64,000 nt of DNA from Clostridia bacterium. GTDB taxonomy: Bacteria; Bacillota; Clostridia; Christensenellales; Aristaeellaceae. Both the position numbers and the translations under genes were made by a program. Location: NCBI GenBank assembly GCA_017519405.1, contig JAFWSH010000027.1, positions 62,001 through 126,000 of the forward strand, read 5' to 3'. Under the pieces are notes generated by a model. That model was not told the origin of the DNA and did not search any database. It saw only the letters and a program-made list of their open reading frames with translations. This document shows positions 8,188 to 15,770 of the stretch, piece after piece; position 1 is the first letter of the stretch, and every line of letters starts with the position of its first letter.

Positions 8188-8925
8188 TCAGCGGAAGTAA
8201 CTGAGTTTCTTCTCCAGTTTTGCCAGCCCCACGGTGAGCAGGCCGTTGGCCACCAGGTAGTAAACGCCGGTGAAGAACAGGGGCCAGATGGCGCCGGATA
8301 TGCCCTGGGATCCTTTCAGGAAGGCTTGTCCCGCCCAGATGACCTCCTGAAGGGAGATGATCCGGGCCAGGGAGGTGTCCTTCACCAGGGTAATGATTTC
8401 GTTGGAAATGGGGGGCAGGATGGCCTTGATCATCTGCAGGAGCTTCACTTTGAAGAAGATCTGCCAGCCGGTCATGCCCAGAACCAGGCCCGCCTCCTCC
8501 TGGCCCACGGGAATGCCCTGTATGCCGCCCCGGTAGATCTCGCAGAAATAGCAGGCGTAGTTGATGATGAAGGCCACCGCGGCGGCGGTAAAACGTCCAT
8601 CCTCACCGCCGCTCCACTTGCAGCTGCGCAAAAAGGCCAGAAACCAGTTGGATTCAGCCGCCTCGGCGGAGATGCTGCCAGCCAGCAGGCCGGGGCCGTA
8701 GTAGATAATCAGCAGCTGGATCATCAGCGGTGATCCCCGAATGATCCAGACAAGCACCTTGATGGCCCCCCGCAGTACCCGGGCCCGGGAAACCTCACCC
8801 AATGCCAGCAGGAGCCCCAGCGGCAGGGCGCCCAGCAGCGTGACGAAGAACAGCTTCATCGTTTGCAGGAAGCCGACGTTGAGTGAATTGAAAACCACCG
8901 GGAATTGCTGCAAAAACTGCTCCAT
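8188..8925 (-). CDS. Polar amino acid ABC transporter permease
   Basis: A 245-residue inner-membrane subunit of the His/Glu/Gln/Arg permease family. It has the hallmark pattern RGSPLMIQLLIIYYGPG, the CYFCEIYRGGIQGIPVGQEEAG stretch (EAA-type coupling helix, about residues 145-165) and ISNEIITLVKDTSLARIISLQEV. About five membrane segments are visible. An insertion around residues 95-125 (LAGSISAEAAESNWFLAFLRS) is somewhat longer than typical. ATG 8925 was preferred over an in-frame codon at 8949 because GGGGGGAG lies just upstream. A hairpin separates it from the binding-protein gene. Confidence 0.92.
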   Translation of the reverse strand: MEQFLQQFPVVFNSLNVGFLQTMKLFFVTLLGALPLGLLLALGEVSRARVLRGAIKVLVWIIRGSPLMIQLLIIYYGPGLLAGSISAEAAESNWFLAFLRSCKWSGGEDGRFTAAAVAFIINYACYFCEIYRGGIQGIPVGQEEAGLVLGMTGWQIFFKVKLLQMIKAILPPISNEIITLVKDTSLARIISLQEVIWAGQAFLKGSQGISGAIWPLFFTGVYYLVANGLLTVGLAKLEKKLSYFR

Positions 8926-8950
8926 ACTTCTCCCCCCACGAAAGACCAAA

Positions 8951-8979
8951 GGCAGGAGTATCCGCCGGATACCCCTGCC
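8951..8979 (-). terminator. Intercistronic hairpin between binding-protein and permease genes
   Basis: Thirteen-base arms GGCAGGAGTATCC and GGATACCCCTGCC with a three-base loop and one non-Watson-Crick pair, followed on the minus strand by TTTGGTCTTT. Hairpins at this place usually protect or partly terminate the message so that more binding protein than permease is made; that role is inferred. Confidence 0.65.
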
Positions 8980-8999
8980 TTGTGATCAAATAACGGGCA

Positions 9000-9776
9000 T
9001 TATTCCTGCGGAATGATGGCGAGCTGCACACCGTAGAGCTCAGCAGTAGACATCATGGAGCCATCAGCCCAGGAGGCGGCGAAGAAGGCGTTCAGCGCAT
9101 CCACCAGGTCAGAGCCCTGGCGGAAGCCCACGCCGTACTTTTCCTCGGTCAGGGGCACGGTGTAGGTCAATCCGGCATAGTCGGTGCCTTCACCCACCAT
9201 GGCGGCGGCCATCAGGGAGTCGATGATGGCGGCGTCAGAGGTCTGGGCGGCAACCTCCAACAGGGTCGCGGCCTGGTTCTGCACGGGGTTGAAAGCAACA
9301 CCCAGGTCCTCTGCGGCTGCCTGACCGGCACTGCCGGCTTCCACCGCAAAGGTCAGCCCTGCCAGGCTCTCCACCGTCTGATAGTCCGCGGCCTTATCCA
9401 CCGGGACGATCACGATCTGGGCGTTGTTGGCGTAGGGGTTGGAGCAGCTCATGGAGGAGAGCACCTCGTCGGTGAGGGTCATGCCGTTCCAGACGCAGTC
9501 GATGTTGCCGCTGTTGAGCTCCAGGACCTTGTTGTCCCAGTCGATCTCCACAAACTCCACCTCAACGCCCAGATATCTGGCGAAGTACTGCGCCATGTCG
9601 GCGTCAAAGCCCACCCAGGAGCCGTCCGTGTCGCGATAATCCATGGGGGCGAAATCGGTGATGCCCACCACCAGCTTTCCCTTGGCCAGCACAGCCTCCT
9701 TGTCGCTCTCGGCCAGGCCGGCGCAGCACACCATCAGCATGGCCAGGCAAAGTATCAGGGCAACCAGTTTCTTCAT
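9000..9776 (-). CDS. Polar amino acid ABC transporter substrate-binding protein
   Basis: 258 residues with an export signal (MKKLVALILCLAMLMVCCAG, cleavage probably near AGLA-ES, or lipidation at one of the two cysteines). The mature part is a family 3 solute-binding protein: KLVVGITDFAPMDYRD, GFDADMAQYFARYLGVEVEFVEIDWDN and LNSGNIDCVWNGMTLTDE are the diagnostic segments. It delivers an amino acid to the permease and ATPase encoded downstream. It is the first gene of the unit, behind a good promoter at 9816-9844 and AGGAGGAAGG. Confidence 0.93.
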   Translation of the reverse strand: MKKLVALILCLAMLMVCCAGLAESDKEAVLAKGKLVVGITDFAPMDYRDTDGSWVGFDADMAQYFARYLGVEVEFVEIDWDNKVLELNSGNIDCVWNGMTLTDEVLSSMSCSNPYANNAQIVIVPVDKAADYQTVESLAGLTFAVEAGSAGQAAAEDLGVAFNPVQNQAATLLEVAAQTSDAAIIDSLMAAAMVGEGTDYAGLTYTVPLTEEKYGVGFRQGSDLVDALNAFFAASWADGSMMSTAELYGVQLAIIPQE

Positions 9777-9815
9777 TGTTCCTTCCTCCTGTCATTTAGG
9801 TTAGGATCCTTTAGC

Positions 9816-9844
9816 AATATACCACTTTATCATGGTAAAGTCAA
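9816..9844 (-). promoter_or_regulatory. Promoter of the amino acid ABC operon with overlapping palindrome
   Basis: Minus strand TTGACT (9839-9844), 17-base spacer, TATATT (9816-9821). The spacer and -10 contain an inverted repeat TACCA-N8-TGGTA (9820-9837), which could be an operator for a nutrient-responsive repressor; no repressor can be named. Confidence 0.7.
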
Positions 9845-9951
9845 GAGAGACGCTTCAAACTCAGGTACACCGGAAGACCATAGAGACAGTCCATATGACA
9901 CAGCGGTATACAATGAACGGTTATCAGATATTGCGCATTGCCTAAAACCGA

Positions 9952-9980
9952 TTGAGTACTGCGGGATTTCGTGGTAAAAT
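9952..9980 (+). promoter_or_regulatory. Promoter of the xylanase unit
   Basis: TTGAGT (9952-9957), 17-base spacer, TAAAAT (9975-9980), about 50 bases before the GH10 start codon. The rest of the gap 9845-9951 shows nothing else I can identify. Confidence 0.6.
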
Positions 9981-10030
9981 ATCTCTTGGGACACGGAATC
10001 CATGATACGAACGTGGAGGAGGAACAGAGG

Positions 10031-11269
10031 ATGAGGATGTGGCAGAAGAGCCTTGCTATTCTGTTGGCACTGGGGCTGGGGATCATGCCCTGCGTCGGCA
10101 TGGCCGATGAAGCCGGGAAGGTGGCCGGTGACTACGAACCGCTCTATCCCTATGCGGAGCGGCACGGCTTCAAACTGGGCGGCGCCTTCGGCTACAGGGA
10201 CATGACCAATGTCGTATACATGGAGTTCCTGGCCAGGCATTTTGACTCCCTGACCTGCACCAACGAGACCAAGGCCTATTCCCTGCTGAACCAGCAGCGC
10301 TGCAAGACCTCTCCGGACGGCATGCCGAGGATGAACTACGGCACAGCGGACCGGATGGTGGGCTGGTGCCAGGAACACGGGATCCATGTGCGCGGACACG
10401 TTCTGGTCTGGGATGCCTATATGCCGGACTGGTTCTTCCGGGAAGGCTACGACAGCAAGAAGCCCTATGTGGATCAGGAGACCATGCGGGCCCGGCTGGC
10501 GTACTATATCGATGATGTGGTCACGCACTTTGAGGTGAATTTCCCAGGCGTCATCTACTGCTGGGACGTGGTGAATGAGGCCATCGCCGACGGCGCCAAC
10601 GAATGGGTTGCTGGCGATCCGAGGCATCTGCGCGCCAGCCGCAGCGGCGTCTCCAACCTCTTCCTGGATCACGTGGGAAGCGATTATGTGGAGTTCTCCT
10701 TCCTCTGCGCCAGAAAGACGGTGGATAAGTTGGGCGTTGATATCAAGCTGTTCTACAACGACTACAACATGTTCATGGCACAGAAGCGGACGGCTGCGCT
10801 GGCCCTGATTGATTCCATCCAGGGCTATGCGAAGGATGAGAACGGGGATCCCATCCATCTCATCGACGGCATCGGCATGCAGGGGTACCTGGGCGGATAT
10901 GGCGTGCAGTCCGGCTGCCTGGATCCCGGAATTCTGACATCCCTCACCAAGTCTTTTGAGCTCTACAGCGCCAAGGGGCTGGAAGTGCAGATCACCGAGA
11001 TGGCGGTGCGGAATTTCGACCAGAGCAAAGCGGCCCAGCATGACGCGTTCTATGCCAGGCTTTTCACGGATGTGTTCATGAAGGCGAATGCGGGGGAGAC
11101 CAAGCCCCTGACGGCCGTATGCATCTGGGGCCTTGTGGATGCACCGGCCAACGACAAGAACAGCTACACCTACAAGATGAACAGCCCCTACGGCGGCCTG
11201 CTCACCACGCGCTACAAGATCAAAACCTGCTTCGACGCCATGTATCACGCCCTGGCGGATGCGGAATAA
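10031..11269 (+). CDS. Secreted endo-1,4-beta-xylanase, glycoside hydrolase family 10
   Basis: 412 residues. A signal peptide (MRMWQKSLAILLALGLGIMP, cleavage near GMA-DE) sends it out of the cell, where it cuts xylan backbones. The GH10 barrel carries the acid/base Glu183 in WDVVNEA and the nucleophile Glu323 in VQITEMAV; FYNDYNMF and GIGMQGYL also fit. The usual HxLVWH segment reads HVLVWDAYMPDWFF, so the second conserved histidine is an aspartate, which may alter specificity. No carbohydrate-binding module or sortase/SLH anchor is present. ATG 10031 follows GGAGGAACAGAGG and gives a clean signal peptide; the in-frame ATG at 9971 does not. First gene of a three-gene unit. Confidence 0.94.
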   Translation: MRMWQKSLAILLALGLGIMPCVGMADEAGKVAGDYEPLYPYAERHGFKLGGAFGYRDMTNVVYMEFLARHFDSLTCTNETKAYSLLNQQRCKTSPDGMPRMNYGTADRMVGWCQEHGIHVRGHVLVWDAYMPDWFFREGYDSKKPYVDQETMRARLAYYIDDVVTHFEVNFPGVIYCWDVVNEAIADGANEWVAGDPRHLRASRSGVSNLFLDHVGSDYVEFSFLCARKTVDKLGVDIKLFYNDYNMFMAQKRTAALALIDSIQGYAKDENGDPIHLIDGIGMQGYLGGYGVQSGCLDPGILTSLTKSFELYSAKGLEVQITEMAVRNFDQSKAAQHDAFYARLFTDVFMKANAGETKPLTAVCIWGLVDAPANDKNSYTYKMNSPYGGLLTTRYKIKTCFDAMYHALADAE

Positions 11270-11300
11270 TCAGAATCTTCCGAAAGGCGGTCACAGTGAG

Positions 11301-11879
11301 ATGGAGAACAACCACCTGACCCTGGCCAGAGCCAGAGAACTGAACGCCGGGATGGTGACAGAGGATCACCTGCTGCTGCATGAACTGAACGTGTGCTATG
11401 CCATGGGCGCCATGGCGCAGCATTTCGGCGGGGATGTGGAGCACTGGCAGGCCATCGGCATGCTGCACGACTATGACTATGAGCGCTATCCGGAGGAGCA
11501 CCTGCAGCACACCGCGGAGCCGCTGCGGGCCGCAGGTGTCTCCGAGGAGGACATCCGGGCAATCCTCAGCCACGGCTACGGCATCTGCTCGGATGTGGAG
11601 CCTCTGACGGACCTGGAGAAAAGCCTGTTCACCGTGGATGAGCTCACCGGCATTATCCAGGCCTGCGCCAGGATGCGCCCCAACGGCATCCTGGACCTGG
11701 AGGTGAAGAGCTTCATGAAAAAGTTCAAGGACAAGCACTTTGCCGCCAAGTGCGACCGGGAGTTGATCCTGAAAGGCTGTGCCATGCTGAACATGGAGCT
11801 GCGGGATGTGGCAGAAATCTGTATTGCGGGGATGCGGGAGCACGCCGCAGAACTGCAGCTGACTGGGGGTGGCGGTTAA
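11301..11879 (+). CDS. HD-domain hydrolase-like protein
   Basis: A 192-residue protein with an HD-type metal site: HELNVCYAMGAMAQHFG, then MLHDYDYERYPEEHLQHT and SHGYG, as in small HDIG/HDc proteins that hydrolyse phosphate esters of nucleotides or metabolites. There is no signal peptide or partner domain. It sits 31 bases after the xylanase and 3 bases before a VOC protein, so these three are probably one transcript, although no metabolic link between them is evident. Substrate unknown. Confidence 0.85.
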   Translation: MENNHLTLARARELNAGMVTEDHLLLHELNVCYAMGAMAQHFGGDVEHWQAIGMLHDYDYERYPEEHLQHTAEPLRAAGVSEEDIRAILSHGYGICSDVEPLTDLEKSLFTVDELTGIIQACARMRPNGILDLEVKSFMKKFKDKHFAAKCDRELILKGCAMLNMELRDVAEICIAGMREHAAELQLTGGGG

Positions 11880-11882
11880 GCC

Positions 11883-12362
11883 ATGCAGCCATCAATCAAC
11901 AGCGCACAGCCCCCTGTGACAGCCCTGAGTCATGTGGCGATCCGTACCCGTCACATTCACGACAGCATCCGGTTCTATACGGAGGTGCTGGGTTTGCGGG
12001 AGGCCTTCCGCATGAACCGTGATGATGGTTCTCTTGCCACCGTCTATCTCTATCTGGCGCCGGGGCAATTCCTGGAGCTCTTCTCAAACGGTAACCGGGA
12101 AGGGGACCACGGATCGGATGTCATCGGCCTGTGCCACATCTGCCTGTCCACCCCGGACATCCATGCCGCATACCAGGCAGTGCAGAAACGCGGCGGTCCC
12201 CTGGACACCGAGGTCAAGACCGGGAAGTCCGACTGCCTTATGTTCTGGACCCACGACCCGGACGGCACGCAGATCGAGATCATGGAACTGACCCCTGAAT
12301 CACTGCAGGCCAAGGCAAACGCGCGTCTCTCGGCCGTGGAGCAGGCCACTGCGAATGGCTGA
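11883..12362 (+). CDS. VOC family protein (glyoxalase/dioxygenase fold)
   Basis: 159 residues containing one full vicinal-oxygen-chelate module pair: SHVAIRTRHIHDSIRFYTEVLGLR (start), YLYLAPGQFLELFS and a C-terminal FWTHDPDGTQIEIMEL. The metal-ligand pattern H...E...H...E (His near 19, Glu in FLELFS, His in LCHICLS, Glu in IEIMEL) resembles glyoxalase I. It might isomerise a methylglyoxal-thiol adduct, but many VOC proteins do other chemistry. Last gene of the xylanase unit; a strong terminator follows. Confidence 0.85.
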   Translation: MQPSINSAQPPVTALSHVAIRTRHIHDSIRFYTEVLGLREAFRMNRDDGSLATVYLYLAPGQFLELFSNGNREGDHGSDVIGLCHICLSTPDIHAAYQAVQKRGGPLDTEVKTGKSDCLMFWTHDPDGTQIEIMELTPESLQAKANARLSAVEQATANG

Positions 12363-12377
12363 GTCCAACATCGACAA

Positions 12378-12414
12378 AAAACGTTTCTGCCCGGGTTGCG
12401 GACAGAAACGTTTT
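12378..12414. terminator. Rho-independent terminator after the VOC gene
   Basis: Perfect 12-base stem AAAACGTTTCTG / CAGAAACGTTTT around a 13-base loop, with T-runs usable on both strands. It separates the convergent VOC and HAD genes. Confidence 0.88.
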
Positions 12415-12460
12415 CATAAACAGCCGGCGGGCCGCTTGGGATTGGATGGGGGAAGCGCAA

Positions 12461-13525
12461 TTACTTCTTCACCACGCCGTCGCCATAGATGGTTACCCAG
12501 TCGTTCTTCATGGAGATGGGCATCCATCCGTAGGCCTCGCAGTAGCCGTACATTTTCTCCGCCTTGTCCATGTTGCCGTTTTCCCGTTCCAGATCGTCAC
12601 AGCAGAGCATGAAGGCCATGCTGGCATAAGGATTGTTGGTGACCACATACTCCGCCATGCTGTTGTCGCCGGTGCTGTTGCCGAAGGAGAGCACAGGCTG
12701 CTGGCCGATCTCCTGCATGATGACGCCCACCTTGTTCATCTTCAGGTTCTTGATGATAAAGTCGCCGCCCAGCACCATCACATCGTCGTCCATGAACATA
12801 TAGCTCAGGGCGTCGTTGTCGCCCTGCTTGCTGGCCACCACGGTCTCGTCGGAGCCGATGATCTGCCGGGGCGGAATGTTCATGGGGGAGTCGCGAAGGA
12901 TGCCGCGAACGATGAAACGGTCCGTGCCGCTGACAATGTACACCGTGAAGTCGTAGGACTGGAGGTATTCCACCACCTGCAGCATGGGCAGATAGAAGCC
13001 GCCACCGCGGGTCATGCCTTCGTAGCTGGGCATGGGCAGCTTCTTGAATTCCTCGATGTAGGCGTAGAACTCGTCCATGGTCATGCCGGCGAAGGAGGAG
13101 GCGATGCACTTGCCGTGGTCGATCTCCAGGCCGGTGAAGGAAGCGCCGGTCTCGTTCTGCTCCACGATCTTCTGCGCCGTCTCCCGCTCAAAGTCGCTGG
13201 CCTTGTCCTTGTAGTCCGGATCCTCCAGCACCCGGTGCACCAGGAGCGTGTAGTCGAAATAGTTGGGATCCGTCTCGCAGAAAAGGGTACCGTCGAAATC
13301 AAACACGGCAATGCGGTCTTCCGGGGGAATGAAATCCTCGCTGCTCTCATCCGTGATGGCATCCATGTAGTTGATCAGTTCTTCTTTTACCACAGAATCC
13401 TCGGTCCACAGGGACAGGGGATCCCCATCGTCCGGCTCAGACACGGGCTCCTCCTCCGCTGCCGCTGTGCAGACCACAGACAGAACCAGCGCGAAGGCCA
13501 TCATCAGGGCAATCAGTTTCCTCAT
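12461..13525 (-). CDS. Secreted HAD-superfamily phosphatase
   Basis: 354 residues with a Sec signal peptide (MRKLIALMMAFALVLSVVCT, cleavage near AAA-EE). The mature protein is a haloacid-dehalogenase hydrolase: motif I VFDFDGTLF with the nucleophile Asp, motif II IVSGTDRF, motif III/IV region around LSFGNSTGDNSM. A helical cap of about 100 residues separates motifs I and II. Such exported HAD enzymes usually dephosphorylate small organic phosphates outside the cell. ATG 13525 was chosen because AAAGGAGTG precedes it and it begins the signal peptide; open codons continue upstream without support. Monocistronic, convergent with the VOC gene. Confidence 0.88.
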   Translation of the reverse strand: MRKLIALMMAFALVLSVVCTAAAEEEPVSEPDDGDPLSLWTEDSVVKEELINYMDAITDESSEDFIPPEDRIAVFDFDGTLFCETDPNYFDYTLLVHRVLEDPDYKDKASDFERETAQKIVEQNETGASFTGLEIDHGKCIASSFAGMTMDEFYAYIEEFKKLPMPSYEGMTRGGGFYLPMLQVVEYLQSYDFTVYIVSGTDRFIVRGILRDSPMNIPPRQIIGSDETVVASKQGDNDALSYMFMDDDVMVLGGDFIIKNLKMNKVGVIMQEIGQQPVLSFGNSTGDNSMAEYVVTNNPYASMAFMLCCDDLERENGNMDKAEKMYGYCEAYGWMPISMKNDWVTIYGDGVVKK

Positions 13526-13602
13526 ATGGGTCACTCCTTTCAGCATTCGGTAACGCAGCATCAGCATACCACGAATAAGACCGGAGTGCAATCATTTATT
13601 TC

Positions 13603-13630
13603 TTGCGGATGTGTTTGTAAATGCTATAAT
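13603..13630 (+). promoter_or_regulatory. Promoter of the phosphoesterase-deformylase unit
   Basis: TTGCGG (13603-13608), 16-base spacer and a perfect TATAAT (13625-13630), about 45 bases upstream of the metallophosphoesterase start. Confidence 0.7.
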
Positions 13631-13675
13631 GGTGTACAGGAATCCGGCCATGAATTCGCGGAAAGGATGGGGAAA

Positions 13676-14365
13676 ATGGGCAACCGGACGGATATGAGCA
13701 TCGGCATCATCTCCGATACCCATGGGCTGCTGCGTACGGAGGTGCTGAGGCAGCTGCAGGGCTGTGATGCCATCCTCCACGCAGGCGATGTTGGCAGCCG
13801 TGAGGTGCTGCAGACGCTCAGGGAGATCGCGCCCACCCAGGCGGTTCGGGGCAATGTGGACAGGGATGAGCTGGCCGTGCTGCCGCCGTCACTGGATGTG
13901 ACACTGGGAGGCCTGCGTTTTGCCGTTGCGCACAGAAAAAGTGATCTGCCCGAAGACCTTGCCAAATATGATATCGTGGTCTATGGTCATACACACCAGT
14001 GGACTCAACAGTGGCTGGTTCACAGCGGGGGAGGACGAACGCTGCTGCTCAATCCCGGCAGCTGCGGCCCGCGGCGCTTCCGCCTGCCGGTTACCATGGC
14101 GATGCTGCACGTAAGCGGCGATGGCTGGACCGCCAGACGGATTGATTTGCTGAGACCCCAACGAGAGCCTGAACCGGCGCTTCGCCCAACAGACATGCGC
14201 AGCCTGATTGAGCAGGTGATCCGGGAGACAGACCGGGGAAAGCCGGTGGAGGCTATCGCCCGGAAATATGGTGCGGATCCAGCCCTTGCGGAACAGATTG
14301 CGAGGCTGTACCTGACCCACCCGGGCGTGACCGTGGAAGGTATCATGGCGAAAATGGGGCTGTAA
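13676..14365 (+). CDS. YfcE-like metallophosphoesterase with C-terminal extension
   Basis: 229 residues. The first 155 form a small calcineurin-like phosphodiesterase: GIISDTHGLLR (metal ligands D-x-H), LHAGDVGS, AVRGNVDRDE (GNxD), VAHRK and VYGHTHQW (GHTH). The last 70 residues, from about LRPQREPEP on, are not part of the family; they hold a helix-turn-helix-like stretch (KPVEAIARKYGADPALAEQIARL). ATG 13676 lies a good distance from GGAAAGG; ATG 13667 is in frame but too close to it. The extension could bind nucleic acid or another protein. Substrate unknown; YfcE homologues cleave phosphodiesters in vitro. Confidence 0.85.
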   Translation: MGNRTDMSIGIISDTHGLLRTEVLRQLQGCDAILHAGDVGSREVLQTLREIAPTQAVRGNVDRDELAVLPPSLDVTLGGLRFAVAHRKSDLPEDLAKYDIVVYGHTHQWTQQWLVHSGGGRTLLLNPGSCGPRRFRLPVTMAMLHVSGDGWTARRIDLLRPQREPEPALRPTDMRSLIEQVIRETDRGKPVEAIARKYGADPALAEQIARLYLTHPGVTVEGIMAKMGL

Positions 14366-14393
14366 CAGCCGACAAGGAAAGGAGTGGTCATCA

Positions 14394-14804
14394 ATGGTAC
14401 GCCCAATCATGAAGGATCCGCTGTTTCTGGCCATGAAAGCCGAGCCGGCCGTGGAGCAGGATCAGGATGTCATCCGGGATTTGCAGGATACGCTGCAGGC
14501 CTGCCGGGATCGATGCGTGGGCATGGCCGCCAACATGATCGGCCAGCGAAAGCGGATCATCATCGTTTCTGCGGGTCCTGTGCCGCTGGTGATGGTGAAT
14601 CCCCGGCTGCTCTCGGGAAGGGATACCTACGAGGCGGAGGAAGGATGCCTGTCCCTGCCGGGAATCCGGAAGACGACCCGATACCGCCACATCACGGTGG
14701 CCTATCTGGACAGCCGCTTCAAGCCAAAGACAGGGAGCTTTGAAGGATACCCGGCCCAGATAATTCAGCACGAGCTGGACCACTGTGAGGGGATCCTGAT
14801 TTGA
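14394..14804 (+). CDS. def: Peptide deformylase
   Basis: 136 residues, a short-type deformylase that removes the N-formyl group from nascent proteins. Motif II EGCLSLPG holds the metal-ligand Cys and motif III QHELDHCEG supplies the two His ligands and catalytic Glu. Motif I, normally GLAAPQIG, reads GMAANMIG, keeping the GxAA start and final G but losing the Gln that contacts substrate. This variant is known from small clostridial deformylase-like proteins, so activity is likely but specificity may differ. Preceded by AAAGGAGTGG and 28 bases downstream of the phosphoesterase, so probably co-transcribed. Confidence 0.88.
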   Translation: MVRPIMKDPLFLAMKAEPAVEQDQDVIRDLQDTLQACRDRCVGMAANMIGQRKRIIIVSAGPVPLVMVNPRLLSGRDTYEAEEGCLSLPGIRKTTRYRHITVAYLDSRFKPKTGSFEGYPAQIIQHELDHCEGILI

Positions 14805-14810
14805 CAAAGC

Positions 14811-14863
14811 AAAAACCACAGACCGGAGAGTGGAACACGCCATGACCCGGGACTGTGGTTTTT
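14811..14863. terminator. Terminator after the deformylase gene
   Basis: Arms AAAAACCACAG (14811-14821) and CTGTGGTTTTT (14853-14863) around a 31-base loop, followed by more T. The A-run on the other side also allows it to end the convergent UlaG-like gene. Confidence 0.75.
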
Positions 14864-14870
14864 TCATTTA

Positions 14871-15683
14871 TCAGGGATGGGTGATCAGTATGCTGTCCAT
14901 CACTTTCGGAATTCTGCATGCAATCTTTCCATGGTATTTCGCATCCAGATAGTCTGCGAACGCCTGCGGGTCGGCGCTGTTGTCCGCGAACATGTCCCAG
15001 TGACCGGGAATGACCAGGCGGGTTTCAGCCTCCCCGGCGAAATCCACCGCCTCTTGCCAAGTCATGTTGCCAATGCACTGCCGGCGGTATCGGGTCCCGT
15101 CCCGGCCGTTGATGGGCAGCAGCTGCGTGTCCATCCGGCCGAAGGCGGCAAGCCTGGGCAGCATACCCTCATACCGGAGCGTATCCCCGGCATGATGGAT
15201 GCACACGCCGTTTCCCACGATGATATACTGCAGGCAGGGATACAGGTGTGACTCCGGATCCTGCGAGAGGAATTCGTGGGCAGCCGCCATGGCATGGACG
15301 GTCACATCCCCGATCCGCACGGACTCCCCGTCATTCAGCCCGACGGCCCGATCACTGCCGATGCCATCCGCCAGCACCTCTTCACGGTGCATCCGGGGAA
15401 AAACGAACAGCGCATCCGGGCAGGTGCGGGCCCAGGTCTTCCAGGCTTCGTGGTCTATGTGATCCAGATGATTGTGGGTTCCGAGGAAGGCGGTGACCCC
15501 GCAGACTTCCTCCGCAGGAACAGGCGGCGGAGTGCACCGGCCTTCGTTGGGGGAGGCGAAATAATCAATGCAGAGAATGGTTTCTCCAATCTTCACCAGC
15601 ATCCCCATCTGTCCAAGCCACCATAGGATGGCAGCCCCGGACGGCACCACGGCGTTGCGCACTTCCTGCATCCTGCTGTTCAT
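14871..15683 (-). CDS. Metallo-beta-lactamase fold hydrolase, UlaG-like
   Basis: 270 residues. The metal-binding motif GTHNHLDHIDHEAW (HxHxDH) and a later HHAGDTLRYEG, plus VIPGHWDMFADN, identify an UlaG-type lactonase/phosphodiesterase relative. UlaG itself opens L-ascorbate-6-phosphate lactone; other family members act on other lactones or phosphodiesters, so the substrate is not assigned. There is no signal peptide. It is the last minus-strand gene before the convergent deformylase, separated from pyrH by 87 bases, so it may have its own promoter or be read from the pyrH unit. Confidence 0.87.
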   Translation of the reverse strand: MNSRMQEVRNAVVPSGAAILWWLGQMGMLVKIGETILCIDYFASPNEGRCTPPPVPAEEVCGVTAFLGTHNHLDHIDHEAWKTWARTCPDALFVFPRMHREEVLADGIGSDRAVGLNDGESVRIGDVTVHAMAAAHEFLSQDPESHLYPCLQYIIVGNGVCIHHAGDTLRYEGMLPRLAAFGRMDTQLLPINGRDGTRYRRQCIGNMTWQEAVDFAGEAETRLVIPGHWDMFADNSADPQAFADYLDAKYHGKIACRIPKVMDSILITHP

Positions 15684-15770
15684 GTGTCCTCCTTCAGGTG
15701 TCAGCCATTCAACAGAAAAGGGTCCGGAGCGGCCAAGCTGCAGCCCCGGGACCCCATGAAGAACGGTGAT

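Noticed and set aside
12446-13675. Upstream extension of the phosphoesterase frame that would make a 639-residue protein.
   Set aside because: This part is antisense to the HAD gene and the real start has its own promoter and ribosome site.
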